Of a stretch of 6,050 bases of DNA, positions 1 through 5,798 are shown piece by piece. Below the pieces are notes generated by a model. The model worked only from the letters and a program-made list of their open reading frames with translations. It was not told the origin of the DNA and did no database searches. The stretch covers positions 1 to 6,050 of the forward strand of contig JBGQHM010000410.1 of NCBI GenBank assembly GCA_041497995.1, in the 5' to 3' direction. Made by a program: the position numbers and the translations under genes. Every line of letters starts with the position of its first letter. Position 1 is the stretch's first letter. This stretch comes from DATKMS01 sp041497995 (GTDB lineage Bacteria; Desulfobacterota; Binatia; HRBIN30).

Positions 1-1317
1 CACGGCCGCCAGCAGTTTGCGCAGATCGTCTTGGATACCGCCGGGACCAGCGCCGCACTTCCCCGGGAACGCCGGCTCGCACAGCGACTCGATCGCCAAT
101 ACGGTCTGTTCGGGGGCGCCGGTCGTGTACCACCACGGGAGCCCGACGCCATCGACACGCACGACGTTCGCGGTCTCGGGCCGACTGTAGTTGAAACGCC
201 GGATGCCCTTCAGCTTGTCGCCGCCGGATGTGATCCGGTTCAGAATCTTCCGCGTGGCGTCGCGATCCACGCCACTCTTCGCGATGGCCGCTTCGTAGGG
301 CGCCAGCCAGTTATCCATCCGGCCGGCTTTCTCGCGCGCCTGCTCGGCGTTGCTTTGTACGGCAGTGACGACGTCACCCCAGAGCGCGGTGAGCTCATCG
401 CGGCGTTCCGGATACACGGCGGTCATGACCGCCTCCACCATGGCGTAGTGTCCCTGTCCTTGCCGAACGGTGTCTTCGACGAGCTTGTGGTGACACTGGT
501 AGCACTCCTTCGTCTCGAAGTGCGTGAACTTTCCCAACCCCTGATAGTTGCTGTTGCCGGCGCGCTGCGCGATCTCGTCCAATACCCGGCGCAGTCCGAC
601 GATTTGCCCCACACTCCACAGCGTGGGGTCGACGCTGTAGGCGCCCTCGGGCAGGCGGTGTTGGTCGTCCCAGTGCTTCATGATTTGGGCATATGCCACC
701 ATCTCGAACTGCAACGGCGGATGGCCACCCGCGATAATCTCGTGATCGATCTCGGTATGGCAGGAGGCGCACTTCTGCGCTCGCAACCGGAAGTCGGCGT
801 TGTCGTAGAAGCCGAGCTGAGTGAACTGCGCCTGCTTGTCACGCCAGTCCTTCTCGACGTGCGGCTTCAGCCACTGCTCGGCGGGACCGTGGCAGTGTTC
901 GCAGGTGACGCCATCGCTCGGCTTGCGTGTCGATCCCTGCGCGTTGCCTGCCTCCGGCGCGTGGCAGCGCAGGCATTTGTTGCTCGCGGTCGGTTGGATG
1001 CCCATGTACCCGCCGATCGCCTTCGATGCGGCCGTTTCGAGGGTCCGATAGGCGCGCGAGTGATGATCGATGTTGCTGTTCAGCCACTGCGTGCGGGCAG
1101 AGGTCCAGGGCTTCCAGCTCTTCTTGGCCTCTGGACTGCTTGGGAGCCCGGCGCCGTGGCACTTCGGATTGCCGCACTTGCCATCACCGACGAAGCCATG
1201 GGATGCGGCGACCCCCGTCCCGGCCTCCTGGGCGCGTGCAGCGGCGCCGTACACCGCGAGTACCGCGAGTATGCTGGCGACCGCGTACCATGTCTGTGGC
1301 CCGAACCGTCGCTTCAT
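1..1317 (-). CDS. Exported multiheme cytochrome c, cytochrome c554-like (3' end off the window)
   Basis: Reading leftward from the ATG at 1317, the frame stays open for 439 codons to base 1, so the C-terminus is missing. The N-terminus is a Sec signal peptide: MKRR, a hydrophobic stretch at about residues 9-26, then an Ala-rich ARAQ cleavage region near residue 30. Heme-attachment motifs are CGNPKCH (48-54, a CX4CH form), CLRCH (115), CEHCH (139), CASCH (183) and CYQCH (272). Non-motif histidines (40, 85, 86, 199, 220, 266, 290) could be distal ligands, giving bis-His hemes. The stretch after the fourth motif, with AGGHPPLQFE, resembles what I remember of cytochrome c554-family proteins. It is probably a periplasmic electron carrier. 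No hydroxylamine oxidoreductase or other catalytic partner is visible, so its substrate is unknown. It diverges from the gene at 1614. Two further cysteines (413, 421) are not in heme motifs. The cytochrome identity is secure; the subfamily is less so. Confidence 0.93.
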   Translation of the reverse strand, partial: MKRRFGPQTWYAVASILAVLAVYGAAARAQEAGTGVAASHGFVGDGKCGNPKCHGAGLPSSPEAKKSWKPWTSARTQWLNSNIDHHSRAYRTLETAASKAIGGYMGIQPTASNKCLRCHAPEAGNAQGSTRKPSDGVTCEHCHGPAEQWLKPHVEKDWRDKQAQFTQLGFYDNADFRLRAQKCASCHTEIDHEIIAGGHPPLQFEMVAYAQIMKHWDDQHRLPEGAYSVDPTLWSVGQIVGLRRVLDEIAQRAGNSNYQGLGKFTHFETKECYQCHHKLVEDTVRQGQGHYAMVEAVMTAVYPERRDELTALWGDVVTAVQSNAEQAREKAGRMDNWLAPYEAAIAKSGVDRDATRKILNRITSGGDKLKGIRRFNYSRPETANVVRVDGVGLPWWYTTGAPEQTVLAIESLCEPAFPGKCGAGPGGIQDDLRKLLAAV

Positions 1318-1323
1318 GGTCAT

Positions 1324-1329
1324 CTCCTC
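1324..1329 (-). promoter_or_regulatory. Ribosome binding site of the cytochrome c554-like gene
   Basis: Read on the minus strand this is GAGGAG, six bases before the ATG at 1317. An in-frame ATG at 1323 abuts this site with no spacer, so 1317 is the better start. It also gives the cleanest signal peptide (MKRR...). Confidence 0.75.
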
Positions 1330-1494
1330 AGCGACTTGCTGACGTGTGCCGCGATCCTAACCGGTTCATCTTGCCGTTGCACGCATTGCGCGGCCGGCGA
1401 GCTGTCTGGTAGAAACCGCCAGGTTCTGGAGTGTGAGTCGGTCGACAAACGCGAAGAGCGCGCTTCGAGAGCCTCAGCGTGAACGGTCTAGGGA

Positions 1495-1514
1495 GTCATT
1501 AGATTTGAAATGAC
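1495..1514. promoter_or_regulatory. Candidate operator: GTCATT-N8-AATGAC dyad
   Basis: A perfect 6-bp inverted repeat (GTCATT at 1495-1500, AATGAC at 1509-1514) with an 8-bp AT-rich centre, giving a 20-bp symmetric site. It lies about 100 bp before the plus-strand start and 180 bp from the minus-strand start, in an otherwise GC-rich spacer. Size and symmetry fit a dimeric regulator. It does not match the FNR/CRP consensus half-sites I know (TTGAT, TGTGA). One such dyad can arise by chance. Confidence 0.3.
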
Positions 1515-1530
1515 AAGCACATCTCCGTTC

Positions 1531-1571
1531 GCCCTGAGGAGCCGCCCTCCTCTGGCGGCGTCTCGAAGGGC
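1531..1571. repeat. REP-like intergenic palindrome
   Basis: The left arm, GCCCTGAGGAGCCGCC (1531-1546), and the right arm, GGCGGCGTCTCGAAGGGC (1554-1571), form a hairpin. It has a perfect 6-bp GCCGCC/GGCGGC inner stem around a 7-base loop and an outer GCCC/GGGC stem, with a partly mismatched middle. The arms (CCTGAGGAGCCGC and GCGGCGTCTCGAAGG) closely resemble a dispersed palindrome I remember from many alpha- and gammaproteobacterial genomes. I see only one copy here, so the call as a repeat rests on that resemblance. A transcriptional terminator is unlikely because no T-run follows on either side. Confidence 0.55.
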
Positions 1572-1603
1572 TGGCTCGCAGAGGATCGACAGACTCCTGT
1601 CTG

Positions 1604-1610
1604 AAGGGAG
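1604..1610 (+). promoter_or_regulatory. Ribosome binding site deciding between tandem GTG starts
   Basis: AAGGGAG sits 3 bases before the GTG at 1614 and 6 bases before the adjacent in-frame GTG at 1617. Spacing favours 1617 as the true start, which removes one residue. Confidence 0.55.
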
Positions 1611-1613
1611 CTG

Positions 1614-3518
1614 GTGGTGCCCACGCACCGGCGCGAGACTGGCGTAACTCAGAGCGACGGCTTAGCCGGCCGCTGGCTCTCGCTTGAAGACCTAGGGAAG
1701 CTCGACTTCTTCAAGGGCGGCACCAGCGCTGCAAAGTTCCGCAGCCGTCTGAACACCAACTTTGAGCTCACACCGGGCCAGACGGAGCCGTGGCTGAAGG
1801 CAGCGGTCTGGCGCGAGTATCAGCAGGGTGACGTCATCTGTGAGGCCGGCGCCTACGGATCAACGGCTTTTCTCATGGTCGAAGGGCGCGCGAGTGCGTC
1901 CTTGCCTGAGCGCGTCGTACCGCCGCCGGTTCCCGGGCGCACGAACGGATCGTTGGCGCGGCTGCAGCGCCTGTTCCGGCGCCGCAGCCGCACAGAGCAA
2001 GCCGCACCCGATGCCGCGGCCGTCGGCGAGGTGAGCACCTACGCGAGCCTCAGTTGCGATCGCCCGCCGCTGCCGGTGGCGCTCGGTCCGGGCGCTGTCT
2101 TCGGTGTGGATACTTGCATCAACTTTTACCCGCGGGAGGCGACGGTGCGCGCCGAAGAGCGCTGTGTCGTCGTCGAGATGCTGCGCTCCGTGCTCGACAC
2201 GATCCGCCTCGCGGGCGCCGCCGCGGGCGCGATCGACGCGGCGTATGCCGCGGCCGCTATACGCAACCAGTTGTCACTGAGTGGTGTCTTTCGCGACCTG
2301 ACGGGTGAGCAGCTCGAGCGCCTGGCGCAACACGCCGAGTTGCTCGTGAACGATTCCGATGCGATTCGCAACGACGTCATCTACGCAGAAGGTGCTGCCG
2401 CCGACGCCATTTACCTGGTTCGTGCCGGCACGATCAAACTCTCGCAGCAAAAGGCCGGTGGCGAGCTCATCCTGAGCTACCTCGGACGTGGTACCGCTTT
2501 CGGCTTCGAGGCACTCGTGCCCGGACGCCAGTCGCTCCAGCTGCTGCTCCACTGCACCTCGCATCGCGGCGTGTTTCCCGACATCGAAATCGGCGGCGCG
2601 GTGACCCTTGGCCGCACCGCGGGTTGCGAGCTCCGATTCCCGAAGGAAGCGCGCGCCGTCAGCCGCCACCACTGCCGGCTGCAGGTGCGGGACGACGACG
2701 TCTACTTGACGGACCTGGACAGTGACAACGGAACCACGCTGAACGGCGAACCGATTCGCGAGGCGATTGTCGTCGCCGGCGACGTCATCACGATCGTCGA
2801 CTACACCTTCGAGGTGCGGCGGGTTGTGCGGGACGCGACGGCGGCGCCGGCGCCGCGGACTCGACTGGCGACCGCCACCGGGCTCGATAGCTTCGAGGTG
2901 GTCCGTGTGGCGACTGCAGACCTGCTCCGTGCGGCCGAAGAGAATGACCGGTTCCTCGAATCGGCGAAGGTGGCGGCGCGCCAGCCCGAGGCGGCCGCCT
3001 ACCAGGTTCCAGCATCCGAGCAGGCGCGGGTGGGCAATCTGGTCGAGCTGAACCTGTACAATTCGCAGAATGTCCTGCTGATCGACCTCGACCGCTGCAC
3101 GCGATGCGACGAATGCGTCAAAGCCTGCGCAACTACACACGGAGGGGTGGCGCGCTTCACCCGCGACGGACCGCGCTTGGGGCACTATCTCGTCACCATG
3201 GCGTGTCGATCGTGCACTGATCCGAAGTGCATGATCGGCTGCCCGGTCGGTTCCATTCGCAGGAAGGACTCGCTCGAGATCCACATCGAAGACTGGTGCA
3301 TCGGATGCGAACGCTGCGCCGCGCAGTGTCCGTTCGGCAACATCAACGTGGTCGAGCTGACGGCTTCGGTCACGCGTCCGTCGACGCCGACGCTGCAGGC
3401 CACGGTCTGTGACCTGTGTGCGGGGTTCGATGGGCCGAACTGCGTATACGCGTGTCCGCACGATGCAGCCATCCGCGTCAACCCGAGTACGTTCCTGTCG
3501 GCCGAGGATACGCGGTGA
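1614..3518 (+). CDS. cNMP-binding / FHA / four-[4Fe-4S] ferredoxin fusion protein
   Basis: A 634-residue multidomain protein with no signal peptide or membrane segment, so probably cytoplasmic. Residues ~55-200 form a CRP-type cNMP fold broken by a ~60-residue Arg/Ala/Pro-rich insert (~97-150); its cassette reads FGVDTCINFYPREATVRA and lacks the usual FGE glutamate. A second cNMP fold starts at ~224 and reaches FGFEALVPGR (296-305). An FHA domain follows (~308-405) with LGR (332-334), SRHH (350-353) and DNGT (371-374) conserved. Residues ~415-450 look like the missing end of the second cNMP fold. Residues ~485-620 carry four cysteine sets: 495/498/501/505, 531/534/539/543, 562/565/568/572 and 599/602/610/614. 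This is the four-cluster pattern of DmsB/NrfC/HybA-type electron-transfer subunits. No molybdoenzyme lies in the window. It is followed by a cytochrome b gene and a decaheme gene. Likely role: a regulated electron-transfer subunit. GTG 1617 is an equally possible start. Confidence 0.92.
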   Translation: MVPTHRRETGVTQSDGLAGRWLSLEDLGKLDFFKGGTSAAKFRSRLNTNFELTPGQTEPWLKAAVWREYQQGDVICEAGAYGSTAFLMVEGRASASLPERVVPPPVPGRTNGSLARLQRLFRRRSRTEQAAPDAAAVGEVSTYASLSCDRPPLPVALGPGAVFGVDTCINFYPREATVRAEERCVVVEMLRSVLDTIRLAGAAAGAIDAAYAAAAIRNQLSLSGVFRDLTGEQLERLAQHAELLVNDSDAIRNDVIYAEGAAADAIYLVRAGTIKLSQQKAGGELILSYLGRGTAFGFEALVPGRQSLQLLLHCTSHRGVFPDIEIGGAVTLGRTAGCELRFPKEARAVSRHHCRLQVRDDDVYLTDLDSDNGTTLNGEPIREAIVVAGDVITIVDYTFEVRRVVRDATAAPAPRTRLATATGLDSFEVVRVATADLLRAAEENDRFLESAKVAARQPEAAAYQVPASEQARVGNLVELNLYNSQNVLLIDLDRCTRCDECVKACATTHGGVARFTRDGPRLGHYLVTMACRSCTDPKCMIGCPVGSIRRKDSLEIHIEDWCIGCERCAAQCPFGNINVVELTASVTRPSTPTLQATVCDLCAGFDGPNCVYACPHDAAIRVNPSTFLSAEDTR

Positions 3519-3567
3519 CAGTGAGCGCCTTCCTCGCTCCCCCACCTGCGCACGCGCCTCCTGTCTG

Positions 3568-4464
3568 ATGCGAATCAACTCCGATCATACCCGCTGGGCG
3601 GTAGCGACCGGCACGATCACGGCGGCGGCGGCGGGCCTTTACGTGTACGAGCTGTCGTCGCGGCCCTCCGGGCCGTCGGGTGGCAGCTGGGTGGGACTGT
3701 TCTTCGGGATCACCGGAACGAGCTGCATGGTGCTCGCGGGATTGCTCTCCGCGAGAAGAAAGGTGTCGACGTGGCGGCTCGGCAGTGCATGGGTGTGGAT
3801 GAAGATGCATGTCTGGCTCGGCGTGCTGGCTGTGCCGTTCATCCTGTTTCACGCCGGCTTCCGCTGGGGCGGCCCGCTCACGGCGACCGTGATGGCGCTG
3901 TTTTACATCGTCACCGCCAGTGGCATCTTCGGGCTGATCCTGCAGCAGTTTCTTCCAGCGGTCATGACCTCGCGCGTTCCGTTCGAGACGGTGCGCAGCC
4001 AGATCGACTACGTCATCGATGGGCTTGCGGTGGATGCCTACGAGCTCGTGGCCAGTATCGTGGGTATGATTCCGGAAGCGGTTGAGGAGCACGCACGGCT
4101 GGCGGCAGAGGAGGATCTGCAGAACAAACGGCCGTCCAATTGGAAGCAGATCGCCCGTCAACGCCCAGCGACAGAGCCGACAACGGTGGGGACAGCACTG
4201 AAGGCGGTCTACCTCGCCGAGATCCGACCGTACGTGCGCGCCACGACCGGGCCGCGCCCGGATTTGAAGCGGTTCATGATCGAAGCGCCGGAATGCCGAG
4301 GCAAGTTGGAGAAGCTCCAGCAGATCTGCGAAGAGTCACGGCAGCTGCGCATGCAAGCGCGGCTGCACGCCATCCTGCACAACTGGCTGTTTGTCCACGC
4401 CCCGCTGTCGTTCGCGCTCTTCGTGCTGACCGCCTTGCACATCTTCTTCGCGCTGCAGTACTGA
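3568..4464 (+). CDS. Diheme cytochrome b-like membrane protein
   Basis: 298 residues with membrane segments at about 10-28, 41-61, 76-98, 104-127 and 273-296. Segment three has H81 and H95, and segment five has H277 and H291. Both pairs are 14 residues apart, the spacing of the two heme-ligand pairs in bc1/b6f-type cytochrome b. The two helices have the same predicted orientation, so H81/H277 and H95/H291 can ligate two stacked b hemes. Arg/Lys after segment two (RRK, 63-65) suggests an inside N-terminus, which puts the charged ~138-residue loop (128-265) in the cytoplasm. Likely role: electron transfer across the inner membrane between the decaheme protein and the iron-sulfur fusion, possibly with quinone. 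The ATG at 3568 is the only good in-frame start after the previous stop; the open frame extends upstream into the preceding gene, and no strong ribosome site is visible. I do not recognise a named family. Confidence 0.85.
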   Translation: MRINSDHTRWAVATGTITAAAAGLYVYELSSRPSGPSGGSWVGLFFGITGTSCMVLAGLLSARRKVSTWRLGSAWVWMKMHVWLGVLAVPFILFHAGFRWGGPLTATVMALFYIVTASGIFGLILQQFLPAVMTSRVPFETVRSQIDYVIDGLAVDAYELVASIVGMIPEAVEEHARLAAEEDLQNKRPSNWKQIARQRPATEPTTVGTALKAVYLAEIRPYVRATTGPRPDLKRFMIEAPECRGKLEKLQQICEESRQLRMQARLHAILHNWLFVHAPLSFALFVLTALHIFFALQY

Positions 4465-4477
4465 GTGGGTACACCTC

Positions 4478-5794
4478 GTGCGATCGAGCAAAGACCTCGC
4501 AAAGCGTCTCCGATTCGATCTGTTCCCCAGACGGGATCGCTTTCGGCGCTCCTACGGGCTGCTCAGTCTCGCGGCGGCACTCGCAGCACTGGGAGTCTGG
4601 ATGCTGCTCCACCGCAGCTTTCGCGACCGCCAGTATCTGCCCGGCCCGGTGTCGCAGGCGCACGCGACCTTCGGGGATCGCTGCGAGCGGTGCCATGACC
4701 AATTCAAGAGTGTGCGGAACGACGCATGTCTGAAGTGCCACGAGACGCGTGTGCACTCGGAGTTTGAGATGCGCAGTCCGCGCTGCGCGGAGTGTCATGT
4801 TGAGCACCGCGGCGTGCAGGCGTTTCTCGCGACGAGCAACACCAGGTGCGTGGAGTGCCATCAGCAACTGGTCACGAAGCGGTCCCCACCTGCGATCCGG
4901 TCGGACATTCCCACATTTGCGGCCCATCCGCCTTTCGGCCCGCTGCGCGAGGGGCAGACCGACCGAGCCGCAGTGCGTTTCAATCACCGCATTCATCTCA
5001 CGTCGGACAAGATTGCGAAGGCTGACAAGCTGACGTGTGCCAGCTGTCACCAGCTCAACGGCGCTGGGACGCTCATGCGTCCGATCCGCTTTGAGCCGCA
5101 CTGCAAGCGCTGCCACAAGCAGGAGGTCCAAGGTCCCACCGGCTCGATCGAAGCGCTTCACAAAACCCCCGACGTGGTTCGTGCCGACCTCGTTGCACAG
5201 CTGTCGGTCACCGGCATCCGCGACGCCGAGGGCATCTTTGCACCGCCACAGCGCCCCTTGCCCGGAATCCGCGGTCAGCCGATCGATGACTCTCGCACGC
5301 TGCGCGAGTATCAACAGCGGTGGCTTGAGAAGCTCGAAACCACGCTGTACAAGCCGCTTCAAGAGCCGCCACCGGCTGCACCTGGCACGCCTCGCCAGGG
5401 GATGCTCGAGTCCAACAAGTACTGCTTCCTCTGCCACATTCAGGGGGACGACCCCGCAGCCGGCCAGATTGCCATGATCAAGGAGACGCATATCCCGAGA
5501 AGGTGGTTGCTGCGTGCAGAGTTCTCCCATCGCCAGCACCAGCTGATGGCCTGTCAGGAATGCCATGCGTCTGTAGAAGGCAGCGAGCTGACGACCGACA
5601 TCAACCTGCCTAAGAAGGAGCGCTGCGTACAGTGCCACGTGGATGGAGCCACCCAGTCGGCGGGAACCGGTTGCATGGCGTGTCATCTCTACCACGACAC
5701 CAGCAAGAGCGCCGTGCTGCGCGCCGGGCGACGAACGCCGCAGACGATCGACGTATTCACGGGCAAGGCGCAGACCGGTAGTGTCGATCACTGA
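4478..5794 (+). CDS. Membrane-anchored decaheme cytochrome c (cytochrome c3-like modules)
   Basis: 438 residues. A basic N-terminus (RRDRFRRS, 18-25) precedes one hydrophobic segment (~26-45) with no clear signal-peptidase site, so it looks like a signal anchor with the rest in the periplasm. Ten CXXCH motifs begin at residues 69, 84, 103, 124, 187, 209, 316, 359, 383 and 399. Extra histidines in HVEH (107-110), FNHRIH (168-173) and FSHRQH (349-354) are typical of bis-His c3/c7-type modules. Motifs cluster as four, two, one and three, with a long heme-free stretch (214-315) that includes a charged helix-like part. It lies 13 bp after the cytochrome b gene, which suggests direct electron exchange with it. 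The GTG start has only a weak ribosome site (GTGGG), but the frame and anchor support it. It does not look like MtrA: it has a membrane anchor, different motif spacing and no MtrB porin nearby. Confidence 0.92.
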   Translation: MRSSKDLAKRLRFDLFPRRDRFRRSYGLLSLAAALAALGVWMLLHRSFRDRQYLPGPVSQAHATFGDRCERCHDQFKSVRNDACLKCHETRVHSEFEMRSPRCAECHVEHRGVQAFLATSNTRCVECHQQLVTKRSPPAIRSDIPTFAAHPPFGPLREGQTDRAAVRFNHRIHLTSDKIAKADKLTCASCHQLNGAGTLMRPIRFEPHCKRCHKQEVQGPTGSIEALHKTPDVVRADLVAQLSVTGIRDAEGIFAPPQRPLPGIRGQPIDDSRTLREYQQRWLEKLETTLYKPLQEPPPAAPGTPRQGMLESNKYCFLCHIQGDDPAAGQIAMIKETHIPRRWLLRAEFSHRQHQLMACQECHASVEGSELTTDINLPKKERCVQCHVDGATQSAGTGCMACHLYHDTSKSAVLRAGRRTPQTIDVFTGKAQTGSVDH

Positions 5795-5798
5795 GCGT

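Larger units (their letters stand above)
1318..1613. other. Divergent intergenic region between the c554-like gene and the plus-strand redox set
   Basis: About 296 bp without a convincing gene. It must carry the promoters for the leftward cytochrome and probably for the rightward set. I see a GC-rich palindrome (1531-1571) and an AT-richer patch around 1495-1515 with a 6-bp inverted repeat. No -35/-10 pair was good enough to call: TTGTCA on the minus strand (1516-1511) is a fair -35 but has no good -10 at 17 bp. A small CGAAG/CTTCG hairpin (1452-1467) is also present. The long plus-strand open frame covering part of this region is a shadow of the cytochrome gene. Confidence 0.6.

Noticed and set aside
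1..1317. Cytochrome c554 of a nitrification (hydroxylamine oxidation) cluster
   Set aside because: Resemblance is at family level only. No hydroxylamine oxidoreductase or cytochrome cM552-type gene is in the window.
1452..1467. Small hairpin CGAAG-AGCGCG-CTTCG in the divergent spacer
   Set aside because: It is short and of a size expected by chance in GC-rich sequence. It has no terminator tail and no second copy.
31..1482. Long plus-strand open frame (483 codons)
   Set aside because: It lies antisense to the c554-like cytochrome, which has a signal peptide, five heme motifs and a good ribosome site. The plus-strand product has no recognisable domain, and long antisense frames are common in GC-rich DNA.
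3523..3539. Hairpin GAGCG-CCTTCCT-CGCTC between the fusion gene and the cytochrome b gene as a terminator
   Set aside because: The stem is 5 bp and no T-run follows, so it is unlikely to stop transcription.
3409..3567. N-terminal extension of the cytochrome b gene to an upstream ATG at 3409
   Set aside because: It would overlap the ferredoxin module by 110 bp, and the extra 53 residues are Arg-rich and featureless. The ATG at 3568 directly precedes the first membrane segment.
2274..3578. Minus-strand open frame of 434 codons
   Set aside because: It is antisense to the cNMP/FHA/ferredoxin gene, Arg-rich and without recognisable motifs: a high-GC shadow.
4274..5791. Minus-strand open frame of 505 codons
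   Set aside because: It is antisense to the decaheme gene, and the ten CXXCH motifs on the plus strand settle which strand is coding.
4478..5794. Decaheme protein as MtrA, with an Mtr-type outer-membrane conduit
   Set aside because: The number of motifs matches, but the membrane anchor, motif spacing and lack of an MtrB-like porin do not. An outer-membrane route cannot be argued from this window.
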